Shown piece by piece: positions 6,201-12,299 of a DNA stretch of 12,516 nt. The notes below the pieces were generated by a model. That model searched no databases and was not told the DNA's origin. It saw only the letters and a program-made list of their open reading frames with translations. Position 1 is the stretch's first letter, and the number at the start of each line of letters is the position of its first letter. Origin of the DNA: an uncultured Clostridia bacterium (lineage in GTDB: Bacteria > Bacillota > Clostridia > Christensenellales > CAG-138). The stretch covers positions 1 through 12,516 of the forward strand of contig CALGGM010000101.1 of the NCBI GenBank assembly GCA_937915925.1, given 5' to 3'. Both the position numbers and the translations under genes were made by a program.

Positions 6201-7131
6201 CGCGGAGACGTACATGAAGCTTGCCGAAGCGCTGAAGAACACCGCAAGCTCCACCTCCGTCTCGTCCGACGCGACCTCGCTGAACGTCACGATCATCGAA
6301 AACAGCGGCGTGCCGCGTTCGAGAGACGCGCTTGAAAACCTGACCTTTACCGTCACGCGGCTCGACAAATCCGTGGAAACCGTGCGCCTCGGCGATATCG
6401 CGACCGTTTCCGAAACGACCACGCTTTCATCCATCTCCCGCATCGATCAGCGGCGGTGTCTCACCATCACCGCAACGCTCGAGGAGGGACGCAACGTCAC
6501 GCTCGTGAGCCGCGACGTGGAAAAGGCGGTCAACGCCGTTCCGCTGCCCGCGGGCTGCACGCTGACCTACGACGGGCAAAATGAGGCGATCAACAGCGCG
6601 CTTTCCGATCTTCTCTGGATGCTCGCGCTCGGCGTACTGATCATTTATCTCATCATGGTCGCGCAGTTCCAGTCCCTGCTTTCCCCGTTCATCGTGATCG
6701 GGACCGTGCCGCTCGCGTTCGCGGGCGGGTTCATCGCGCTGTGGATCACCGGCATGGAGGTCGGCATCGTGCCGATGATCGGCTTTATCATGCTCGTCGG
6801 CATCGCGGTCAACAACGGCATCGTGCTCGTGGACACCGCAAACCGCTTCCGTGACGAGGGCATGGGCAAGCGCGACGCGATCGTCAAGGCGACGAGCGTC
6901 CGCTTGCGTCCGGTCCTGATGACGGCGCTCACCACGATCCTCGGGCTTCTGCCGCTTGCGATCGGATTCGGCACCGGCGCGGAGATCGTGCAGCCGGTCG
7001 CGGTCGTGTGCATCGGCGGTCTGACCTATGCGACGCTGACCACCGCGTTCATCATCCCGGTCCTCTACGACGTCTTCCGCCGCGACAAAAAGCCGCAGCC
7101 CGACGCTGCCCCCGCCGTTGCGGCGGAGTGA
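3202..7131 (+). CDS. RND-family (HAE1/AcrB-like) efflux permease with inserted coiled coil
   Basis: A 1309-residue proton-driven efflux permease. The start at 3202 is preferred over 3166 because GGGAG lies six bases upstream and the protein then opens with a standard RND start (MLAKFSVKKPFTV, TM1, then the PDLLPDMSFPYIVLFTTYPGASPEEVE porter). TM2-TM6 span about 607-760, with the TM4 motif GIGMLVDNSIVVIENIYR (671-687); TM7 is near 797-815, the second porter about 820-1130, and TM8-TM12 about 1135-1290 with VNNGIVLVDTANRFRDEG (1203-1220) and RLRPVLMTALTTILGLLPL (1234-1252). AcrB relatives have roughly 1050 residues; the excess is a Glu/Lys/Gln-rich helical insert at about 196-470. The AcrB D408 and K940 positions are both Asn (N677, N1204). 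No adaptor, outer-membrane channel or regulator is adjacent. The tail is Ala/Pro-rich. Substrate unknown; relatives include SwrC-type pumps of Bacillota. Confidence 0.93.
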   Translation: MLAKFSVKKPFTVLVVVLLVLVLGYVSVGKMTPDLLPDMSFPYIVLFTTYPGASPEEVELKVTKPLEQAMSSIDHISSVTSRSSENYSTVYLTFENGTDVDMASIDVQKAIGMLTASWDDTIGTPIMMELSSDLIPVTVAAVYAKDMDPLELSAFVNDTLLPRLEGVPGVASVTTSGLIEQQVEITLDDDKIEALNQRVYSAIDAEFEEATKDLDEARQKVADGEQELNENRDKLDEGQEALDKGRAQAGYQIHQAENKLDEADEQLTAALAELRTQRDTMTAQLETARSMRSQLLSLRYTIRTLEAGKSLLDQSIAAIENDPTLTDEQKQTYINAIRTSDEYRAIEDGLARIDAQLSENGVSRDTLDETIDMLTEAIPQLEDGIATIDGLIEQAESGKLDLENGRAELEKQKNRVYGQLSGAQNAIDQGRTALELGEKELEAGKQQLAQAEQAAADQLAAAKDAANLHTVLSKDMIANLLTAQNFSMPAGYLQDDSTQWLVSVGDEIEDVALLEQIPLFSPGVGSLDTIVLGDIANIRIIDNSDSTYAKINGENGVLLSFSKQSAYATATVSDSIEERFRALEQTYPGLSFTSLMSQGDFIHMAISSVVENLLIGAALAILILFLFLRDLRPTLIVGISIPVSVLFALVLMYFSGVTMNVISMSGLAIGIGMLVDNSIVVIENIYRLRSEGVPVREAATQGVKEVAGAITASTLTTICVFVPILFVQGLTRQLFMDMVLTVTYSLLASLIVAMTVIPAMVTGVMRRPVKPHGKTRQKLMAAFEKSLRFTLRHRAIALLLALLVLAGSAWAVIRRGFTMFPESGGKQVSVTVPLEKGTTFEEATEIADEFMAIMYTVPGFTDVGGMLGGGVVSILGIGGAQGTDVTELTIYGLIDEHSELSSLTIHKSLDEALSPLKEAHPYTIAGMSTMSFSSSLSGDDISIKLYANDLSVLSDRAEAIADALRGVDGIAEVDSGADETIPTLHVSVDKAKAAEHGLTVAETYMKLAEALKNTASSTSVSSDATSLNVTIIENSGVPRSRDALENLTFTVTRLDKSVETVRLGDIATVSETTTLSSISRIDQRRCLTITATLEEGRNVTLVSRDVEKAVNAVPLPAGCTLTYDGQNEAINSALSDLLWMLALGVLIIYLIMVAQFQSLLSPFIVIGTVPLAFAGGFIALWITGMEVGIVPMIGFIMLVGIAVNNGIVLVDTANRFRDEGMGKRDAIVKATSVRLRPVLMTALTTILGLLPLAIGFGTGAEIVQPVAVVCIGGLTYATLTTAFIIPVLYDVFRRDKKPQPDAAPAVAAE
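3787..4605 (+). other. Coiled-coil hairpin insert within the RND first porter domain
   Basis: Codons about 196-468 encode an almost uninterrupted helical stretch. Arm 1 (about 205-315) has repeats such as VADGEQELNENRDKLDEG and EALDKG; a less regular centre (about 316-370) contains NDPTLTDEQKQ; arm 2 (about 371-468) has LENGRAELEKQK, GRTALELGEKELEAGKQQL and an Ala-rich end. The spaced DG/EG/KG-x3-L pattern recalls the helical regions of YhgE/Pip-type and some MMPL proteins. The porter fold resumes at VLSKDMIANLLTAQNFSMPAGYL (471-493). The pseudo-symmetric second half has no insert at the matching place (LHVSVDKAKAAEHGLTVAETYMKLAEAL, 984-1011). Confidence 0.8.
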
Positions 7132-7139
7132 AAAATAGA

Positions 7140-7235
7140 GAAGAGTGAAGAGTGAAGAGTTTAGGAGGATTTTCCGCCGGAAAATCTTCCTTTTCTTTTC
7201 TCTGTTATCTCTTCTCTCTTCTCTTTTCTCTCCCT
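7140..7235 (+). repeat. Purine/pyrimidine-flanked repeat element carrying the RND terminator
   Basis: The element starts with three tandem copies of GAAGAGT (7140-7160), continues with the terminator stem and ends with a pyrimidine tract TCTCTTCTCTCTTCTCTTTT (from about 7207) that is imperfectly complementary to the purine tract. Together they could fold into one long hairpin. It looks like a small mobile or dispersed intergenic repeat that supplies the terminator. Confidence 0.5.
7164..7199 (+). terminator. Rho-independent terminator of the RND gene
   Basis: GGAGGATTTTCC (7164-7175), a GCC loop and GGAAAATCTTCC (7179-7190) form a 12-bp stem with a single G-U pair, followed by TTTTCTTTT (7191-7199). 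It lies 32 bases after the RND stop codon. Confidence 0.85.
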
Positions 7236-7253
7236 GACAGGCGAAATTCGAGC

Positions 7254-7310
7254 TTCCCTTATCAGGGGACTGTCACCGATAGGTGACTGGGGGTAGTCAT
7301 TTGAACCGCA
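7254..7310 (-). repeat. Two-hairpin intergenic repeat, unit D (reverse, degenerate) with linker
   Basis: A fourth, shortened copy of the two-hairpin unit. The purine/pyrimidine hairpin has decayed (CCCT/AGGG around TATC), but the short stem GTCACC/GGTGAC with a GATA loop is perfect (7272-7287), followed by GACTGGGGG and the linker GTCATTTGAACCGCA (7296-7310), identical to 1522-1536. Confidence 0.6.
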
Positions 7311-7320
7311 AGTTTTTGAC

Positions 7321-7346
7321 GGGACGCCGGGGTCGGCGTCCCCTAC
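7321..7346 (+). repeat. GGG-stem-CCCCTAC palindromic repeat, copy 2
   Basis: GGGACGCC (7321-7328), a 6-nt loop and GGCGTCCC (7335-7342) form a perfect 8-bp stem followed by CTAC. As with copy 1, it directly follows a two-hairpin unit and the shared linker. Confidence 0.65.
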
Positions 7347-7368
7347 GAATCGCCGCGCAAATAAACGT

Positions 7369-7402
7369 GTGTCATCCTGAGAAGCGCAGCGCCGAAGGAT
7401 CT
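7369..7402 (+). repeat. Short dispersed repeat (ATCCTGAG...GAAGGATCT type), copy 2
   Basis: GTGTCATCCTGAG...GAAGGATCT with complementary ends ATCCT (7374-7378) and AGGAT (7396-7400). It is the opposite-orientation relative of 1352-1375, with a longer centre. Confidence 0.55.
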
Positions 7403-7427
7403 CCTTTCCCCATTTCAACATACGGGC

Positions 7428-7451
7428 GGGCGGATGCGATCCGCCCCTACA
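7428..7451 (+). repeat. GGG-stem-CCCCTAC palindromic repeat, copy 3
   Basis: GGGCGGAT (7428-7435), loop GCG, ATCCGCCC (7439-7446), then CTACA. A perfect 8-bp stem whose sequence differs from the other copies while the pairing and the CTAC tail are kept. Confidence 0.65.
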
Positions 7452-7465
7452 GGTAAAACCAAACC

Positions 7466-7493
7466 GTAGGGGAAGATATCATCTTCCCGCGTC
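7466..7493 (-). repeat. GGG-stem-CCCCTAC palindromic repeat, copy 4 (inverted)
   Basis: On the minus strand GGGAAGAT (7481-7488), loop GAT, ATCTTCCC (7470-7477), then CTAC. It faces copy 3 and directly follows the dnaB terminator; its TTTTTGACG upstream flank resembles that of copy 2. Confidence 0.6.
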
Positions 7494-7523
7494 AAAAAAG
7501 GCTTCCCGCGCGGGAAGCCTTTT
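7494..7523. terminator. Terminator of the dnaB operon (potentially bidirectional)
   Basis: A perfect 20-bp palindrome (7500-7519; arms GGCTTCCCGC and GCGGGAAGCC) has six A on its left (7494-7499) and four T on its right (7520-7523). On the minus strand it gives a strong stem plus U6, 7 bases after the dnaB stop codon; on the plus strand a weaker U4 tail. Confidence 0.88.
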
Positions 7524-7530
7524 ATGCGAT

Positions 7531-8871
7531 TTATTGTTCCTCCGCTGCGAGCGTGCGGAAGCGCGTGTACTCGCCCTGGAACACAAGCTTGCAGGTCTCG
7601 ATCGGACCGTGACGGTTCTTTGCCACGATTGCTTCGCTCTCGGGTCCCGCCGTTTCCTCGTAGACCGAGGCGCGATACAGGAGGATGACCATATCCGCGT
7701 CCTGCTCGATCGAGCCGGATTCGCGAAGGTCTGAAATCATCGGGCGGTGATCCTGACGCATTTCAGGTCCGCGGTTCAGCTGCGAAAGCAGGATGATCGG
7801 AATATTGAGCTCACGCGCCAACAGCTTCATGGCGCGGGTCATGTCGGAGATCTCCTGTTGGCGGTTGTCGCTCTTTCTGCCGCCGGTTCCCGTGCCCTGC
7901 ATCAGCTGCATATAGTCGATGATGAGAAGGTCCAGTCCCTGCTGCGCCTTCAATCTTCTGCACTTTGAGCGGATGCTCGCGACCGTCGCGCCCGCGGAAT
8001 CGTCGATAAAGAGCTTGCTCGCCTGCAGCGGGATCGACGCCTCGACAAGGCGCTGCATCTCCGTGTCGGACAGCGATCCGTCCTTGATCTTCTGCGAGTC
8101 GACGGAAGCCTCGGTGCACATGATGCGCATCATCAGCTGTTCCTTGCTCATTTCGAGCGAGAACACGGCGACGGAGCGGTTGTCGTGCAGCGCGGCGTAC
8201 TGCGCGATGTTCATGGCGAACGCAGACTTGCCCATCGCGGGACGCGCCGCAAGGATGATGAGGTCGCTCTTCTGCAGTCCGTTCGTCAGCCGGTCGAGCT
8301 TCGAGAACCCGGTCGCAATGCCGGTCAGCTTGCCCTTGCGGTTGACGATCTCGCCGATCTGATTGATCGTGTTCGGGACGATCTCGAGCGCGGGCGAAAG
8401 CGTGTCCTCCGTCTTGCGCATAGAGATGTCATAGATCTTGCGCTCCGAGACGTTCAGCGATTCCTCGACGTCGCGCCGGTCGTTCATGCCGTCGCGGATC
8501 ATGTCGTTGCCCACGCGGATCAGCGCGCGGCGGATGCTGTGCTCCTCGACGATCTTGCCGTAATACGAGACGTTTGCCGCCGACGGCACGAAGCTCATCA
8601 GATCCGTCAGGTACACGAGCCCGCCGGCGCTTTCCAGCTTGCCCGCGCGTTCGAGCGCGTTTGAAAGCGTAATCACATCGACCGCGTTTCCCGCAAGGCG
8701 GATGTTGCGCATCGCCTCAAAAATGCTCGCATGCGCGTCCTGATAAAAGTCGTCCGGCTTGAGCTGCTCCAGCATGGAGTCGAGCGCGCTCACGTCCAGG
8801 AGCATGGAGCCGAGCACCGAGCGTTCCGCTTCGATGCTGTGCGGCATGGCTTCAATCGTTGTCTGTTCCAT
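7531..8871 (-). CDS. dnaB: Replicative DNA helicase DnaB (DnaC of Bacillus)
   Basis: Hexameric 5'-3' helicase of the replication fork, 446 residues, a full-length size. The N-terminal primase-interacting domain starts at PHSIEAERSVLGSML (10-24). The RecA-like domain holds Walker A ARPAMGKSA (209-217, K215), the catalytic Glu in SLEM (E240), Walker B LLIIDYMQLM (315-324, D319), the SQLNR sensor (363-367), DLRESGSIEQDAD (381-393) and the arginine-finger region KNRHGP (418-423). There is no sign of an intein. It is the last gene of the operon: its ATG directly follows the rplI stop (TAAATG) and its Shine-Dalgarno GAGGAG is made by the last codons of rplI, so translation is probably coupled. A terminator follows at 7494-7523. 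Confidence 0.98.
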   Translation of the reverse strand: MEQTTIEAMPHSIEAERSVLGSMLLDVSALDSMLEQLKPDDFYQDAHASIFEAMRNIRLAGNAVDVITLSNALERAGKLESAGGLVYLTDLMSFVPSAANVSYYGKIVEEHSIRRALIRVGNDMIRDGMNDRRDVEESLNVSERKIYDISMRKTEDTLSPALEIVPNTINQIGEIVNRKGKLTGIATGFSKLDRLTNGLQKSDLIILAARPAMGKSAFAMNIAQYAALHDNRSVAVFSLEMSKEQLMMRIMCTEASVDSQKIKDGSLSDTEMQRLVEASIPLQASKLFIDDSAGATVASIRSKCRRLKAQQGLDLLIIDYMQLMQGTGTGGRKSDNRQQEISDMTRAMKLLARELNIPIILLSQLNRGPEMRQDHRPMISDLRESGSIEQDADMVILLYRASVYEETAGPESEAIVAKNRHGPIETCKLVFQGEYTRFRTLAAEEQ

Positions 8872-9312
8872 TTACTCCTCGACGATGACCTTCACGTTCA
8901 CGGAAACGCCCTCGAACAGCGAGAGCTTCGCGGTGTATTCTCCGAGCGCGCGGATCGGATCGACCGAGATCTTCTTGCGGTCGACGTCCACGCCCTTTTG
9001 TTCCTTCAATGCCGCGGCGATCTCCTTGCCGGAGACGGTGCCGAACAGCTTGCCGTTCTCGCCGACGCGCGCTTTAACCCGGATCGTATGTCCGTCCAGC
9101 GCCTGCGCGGTCTCGCGCGCCTTGACTCCTGCCGTAAATTTTCTGTGCTGTGCGGCGCTCTTCTGAATGTTCGCCGCGTTGATCGCCTGCGCGTCCGCGG
9201 GCTCCGCCATCTTACGGGGAAGCAGGAAGTTGCGCGCGTATCCGTCGCTGACGTTGACCACTTCGCCCTTCTTGCCGCTGCCCTTTACATCTTCCAAAAG
9301 CAATACCTTCAT
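8872..9312 (-). CDS. rplI: 50S ribosomal protein L9
   Basis: L9, 146 residues, binds 23S rRNA at the base of the L1 stalk and helps hold the reading frame. The N-terminal domain has the family signature MKVLLLEDVKGSGKKGEVVNVSDGYARNFLLPRK (1-34), followed by the long connecting helix and a C-terminal domain with GKLFGTVSGKEIAAAL (about 87-102) and DRKKISVDPIRALGEYTAKLSLFEGVSVNVKV. The length is normal. The gene starts 18 bases after gdpP stops, with AAAGGA about 11 bases before the ATG, and runs straight into dnaB. Unlike in proteobacteria it is not next to rpsF, ssb or rpsR; the setting between gdpP and dnaB is the usual Bacillota order. Confidence 0.98.
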   Translation of the reverse strand: MKVLLLEDVKGSGKKGEVVNVSDGYARNFLLPRKMAEPADAQAINAANIQKSAAQHRKFTAGVKARETAQALDGHTIRVKARVGENGKLFGTVSGKEIAAALKEQKGVDVDRKKISVDPIRALGEYTAKLSLFEGVSVNVKVIVEE

Positions 9313-9330
9313 CGTCCGTTCCGTCCTTTC

Positions 9331-11271
9331 CTATTTTTCGGGGTTCTCCTGTTCGTACCAATCAATCGCTTCCTCGAGCCTGCGCATCGCCTCCCGCGTG
9401 TCCACGCCGCGAAGCTGTGCGCCCGCCATCGTGAGGTGTCCTCCGCCTCCCAGCCGTTCGAGCACGATCTGCACGTTGATCTGTCCGTAGCTTCTGCCGG
9501 AGATCGCGACCTGCTCGTCGGTCTCCGCAAGCACAAACGCCGCGTAAATGCCGCGAATGCCCAAGAGCTCATCCGCCGCCTGCGCCGCCAGAAGCTGTCC
9601 GTCCGGCGCGTTCTTCTCGACGACCGAGATCGCGATGCCGCTCTTTCTGATCTTCGCCTGCTCCACGACGTTCGCGCAGCGCACATAGCTGTCGTAGTCG
9701 TTCTGGAACATCTGCTTGACCGAGCTTAAGTCGGCGCCGTTTCTTCTCAGATAGCCCGCCGCGTCGAACGTGCGCGAGCCGACGTTGAACGCGAACTGCT
9801 TCGTGTCCACCGTGATGCCCGCAAGCAGCGCGCTGCACGTAAACGCCGACGGCTTCACGTTGTCCGCAAAATACTGCATGACCTCGGTCACCATCTCGCT
9901 CGCGCTCGATGCGCGGGTCTCCAGATAGTGCAGGGTCGCGTTGTCGATGTAGTCCGCGTTGCGGCGGTGATGGTCGATCAGAACGATGTGCTCGGTCATC
10001 TTGAGAAGCTCCGGCGCGACCGTGTTGGACGCGCGCTGCGTATCGACCACGACGAGCACCGAGTCCTCCTTCATCATGTCCGCCGCCTGATCGGGGCGGA
10101 TGATCAGCGAGCTTGCGCCCGAGCGTTCGAGCGTGTGGATCGCGTCCTCGATCGTCGTGTTCACCGCGTCGAGCACGATGTACGCGTGCGTGCCGACGTG
10201 GTTTGCGCAGGTCATCACGCCGAGCGCCGCGCCGATGCAGTCCATGTCGGAATTGCGGTGTCCCATGATGAACACGTCGCCGCTGTTTTCAAACAGCTGG
10301 AACAGCGCCTTCGAAAACAGCCTCGCCTTGACGCGCGACTGCCGCGGGTCATGCTGCCGCTTGCCGCCGTAAAAGCGGTAGTCCGTGCCGTCCTTGACGA
10401 CGACCTGATCGCCGCCGCGGCCCAAGGCAAGCTCCATTGCGCGGCGCGCGTCCTGCTCGGACTGGCTGAGCCTCGGCGCGATGCCGAACCCGATCGACAG
10501 CGACACCGCCGAGGACGAGCCCGTATCGATCCGATGCGCCTGTTCGAGCAGAGAAAACTTCTCCTGTTCGAGCTGCTGCATCTGCTTCGCTTCCACCACA
10601 AGGATGAACCGTCCGTTGTCATAGCGCCGATAGATGCCGCCAAGGCGTTTAGAAAGATCCGCGATCAGCCGTTCGACCTCCGCGAGCACCGCCGTGCTGT
10701 GGATCTGCGTGTCGCTTAAAAGCTCCTCATAGTTGTCGACAAAGATCATGGCGACGTACGGGCGCTGCTCGGTGTAAAGCCGCTGATAGTGCGCCGCCTC
10801 GGTGCGGTCGATCCAGTACTGGAACACGAGCTTTTTCTCGTTCTCGCGCTTCACGAGCATGTTCATGACCTGATAGTTGCTGCCGTTATGATCGATCTGC
10901 AGCGTGCGGATCGGATGCTCGCCGTCGAATTCCGGCACGGCTTCGTGGATGTTCGAGCCGTCGAACACGCCCGCAAACGCGTTGTTCCGCCATGTGATGC
11001 GGCCCGAAAGGTCCACGATCGCGCAGGGGATCGAAACGTTCTGCGCAAGCGACAGGACCGCCCCGTCGTTCTCCCGGAACACGCGATCCATCCGCGCCTG
11101 CTGTTTTTTCGCGATCCGATACAGCAGCCCCGCCATGACGCCGAGCCATACGAGCCCGACGGCAAACACGATCAGCGCCACCGTATACTGCTTTGCAAAG
11201 AGTGCGATCGCCCCCGCGCCGAGCGCAAGGACCGTGCCGAATGCGATCAGAATCCCGCTGTACTGTTTCAT
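9331..11271 (-). CDS. gdpP: Cyclic-di-AMP phosphodiesterase GdpP (DHH-DHHA1)
   Basis: Membrane-bound enzyme of 646 residues that hydrolyses c-di-AMP to pApA, the signal controlling potassium and osmolyte balance, wall stress and beta-lactam tolerance in Bacillota. Order of parts: two membrane helices (about 5-54), a PAS-like domain (about 65-160), a degenerate GGDEF domain without the GGDEF motif (about 170-300), DHH domain (about 330-490) and DHHA1 (about 540-640). Catalytic residues are all visible: GHRNSDMD (H338, D342, D344), VVD (D410), DHH (433-435) and D489 in GITVDTKQF; GGGGH lies at 608-612. The start ATG (11269-11271) overlaps the stop of the preceding DUF2232 gene as ATGA, indicating coupling. 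The reading frame stays open far upstream of this ATG, inside DUF2232, but that part does not belong to the protein. Confidence 0.97.
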   Translation of the reverse strand: MKQYSGILIAFGTVLALGAGAIALFAKQYTVALIVFAVGLVWLGVMAGLLYRIAKKQQARMDRVFRENDGAVLSLAQNVSIPCAIVDLSGRITWRNNAFAGVFDGSNIHEAVPEFDGEHPIRTLQIDHNGSNYQVMNMLVKRENEKKLVFQYWIDRTEAAHYQRLYTEQRPYVAMIFVDNYEELLSDTQIHSTAVLAEVERLIADLSKRLGGIYRRYDNGRFILVVEAKQMQQLEQEKFSLLEQAHRIDTGSSSAVSLSIGFGIAPRLSQSEQDARRAMELALGRGGDQVVVKDGTDYRFYGGKRQHDPRQSRVKARLFSKALFQLFENSGDVFIMGHRNSDMDCIGAALGVMTCANHVGTHAYIVLDAVNTTIEDAIHTLERSGASSLIIRPDQAADMMKEDSVLVVVDTQRASNTVAPELLKMTEHIVLIDHHRRNADYIDNATLHYLETRASSASEMVTEVMQYFADNVKPSAFTCSALLAGITVDTKQFAFNVGSRTFDAAGYLRRNGADLSSVKQMFQNDYDSYVRCANVVEQAKIRKSGIAISVVEKNAPDGQLLAAQAADELLGIRGIYAAFVLAETDEQVAISGRSYGQINVQIVLERLGGGGHLTMAGAQLRGVDTREAMRRLEEAIDWYEQENPEK

Positions 11272-12269
11272 AACCGTCCTCCGTTCTCCCCGTTCATGCG
11301 CGGCCGCAGCGACGCGAGCATGCCGAGAATCGTCAATAGCATCCCGAACACCGGCATCAGAAGCACCGACAGAACGCCTATCACCCAAAAGATCCATTTG
11401 CGATCCGCGCGGATCGAAAGCCGTCTCACCGCGCAAAGTCCCGCAAGCGCGCACGGCAGCCGCCACGCGATCTCCGCGACCGACAGCAGCGGCGTCGCCG
11501 TCTCCCATCCGAACATCACGAGCATCATCAGCACAAGCATCACGCCGCTGATTGCCAGCACGAAGCGGCGCTCGCACCGCCATTCGGAAAACGGCGAAAG
11601 TCTCGGAAGCTCCGCCCCGCCGTTTCGGTTCCAGAGATGCGAAAGCAGCGTGTTCGAAAGCGAAGCCGTCATTGCAGCCGCAAGCAGGATCGGGATCAGC
11701 AGCGATTCCGCGTTCATGCGGTAGGTCTTGACAAGGTCCATGACCGTCGCCCCGCCGACGTCGACGTCCGCGATCCTCGCCTCCTCCGCCGCCTGCCCGT
11801 ACAGCGTCACGAGCGACCGGAACGAGAGATACGCGTCGCCCTCGCGGATCAGATCCGCAAGGCACACGAGGCAGAACAGCGCGGCAAGGATCACGATCGA
11901 TCCGTACAGCACCGTACGGAAGTTCGAAAGCTTCGCCCGCTGAAGCCCGTAAAGCCCGATCCCCGAAATCGAGAGAAACAGAGCTGTCATAAGAGCGTCC
12001 AACGCGTTGCCGCGGATCAGCCATCCGCAGCCGAACGCGAACAGGAACAGCACGATCGCCGTCCACGGCGACGTGCGCCACAGCGTCCGCGCCCAAAGCG
12101 ACGGCACGATCAGCAGCAGAAGCAGTGTCAGAACCTGCTTGAGCGCCGCGGCAGAAAGCTGCTGCCCGGCGGAAACCGCTCCGGTCAGCCACGCGCCGCC
12201 CGGCACGAACGCAAGCAGCGCCGTCCCCGCCGCGCACAGCGGCAGAAGCAGCCAGAGGTTCCCCGTCAT
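11268..12269 (-). CDS. DUF2232 (YybS-like) polytopic membrane protein
   Basis: A 333-residue membrane protein with about eight hydrophobic segments, matching the DUF2232/YybS type by position (directly before gdpP in Bacillota) and by the short polar motif LPRLSPFSEWRCERRF before the last group of helices. Its function is unknown; the conserved link to gdpP and a predicted integral membrane fold suggest a role with the membrane-bound phosphodiesterase or in transport, but this is inference. I place the start at ATG 12267-12269 (MTGNLWLLLPL), with GGAA five to six bases upstream. An ATG eight codons earlier (12291-12293) has no ribosome site and coincides with the predicted transcription start, so it would have to be leaderless. 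It is the first gene of the operon and overlaps gdpP by 4 bp. Confidence 0.88.
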   Translation of the reverse strand: MTGNLWLLLPLCAAGTALLAFVPGGAWLTGAVSAGQQLSAAALKQVLTLLLLLIVPSLWARTLWRTSPWTAIVLFLFAFGCGWLIRGNALDALMTALFLSISGIGLYGLQRAKLSNFRTVLYGSIVILAALFCLVCLADLIREGDAYLSFRSLVTLYGQAAEEARIADVDVGGATVMDLVKTYRMNAESLLIPILLAAAMTASLSNTLLSHLWNRNGGAELPRLSPFSEWRCERRFVLAISGVMLVLMMLVMFGWETATPLLSVAEIAWRLPCALAGLCAVRRLSIRADRKWIFWVIGVLSVLLMPVFGMLLTILGMLASLRPRMNGENGGRL

Positions 12270-12299
12270 GTTGTTCCGCTTACAAGATTCCATAGTTTC

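Noticed and set aside
7236..7493. Small coding genes in the second repeat region
   Set aside because: The open frames (for example 7161-7421 minus) simply read through repeats and the terminator, with no ribosome site or protein-like composition.
7590..8330. Intein or mobile insertion in dnaB, a common target gene
   Set aside because: The Walker A, Walker B and sensor motifs are continuous and total length is the normal 446 residues.
11272..12237. Upstream extension of the gdpP frame, giving a 968-codon protein
   Set aside because: The extra part overlaps DUF2232 in another frame and has shadow composition; the ATGA overlap and MKQYSGILIAFG membrane start mark the real start.
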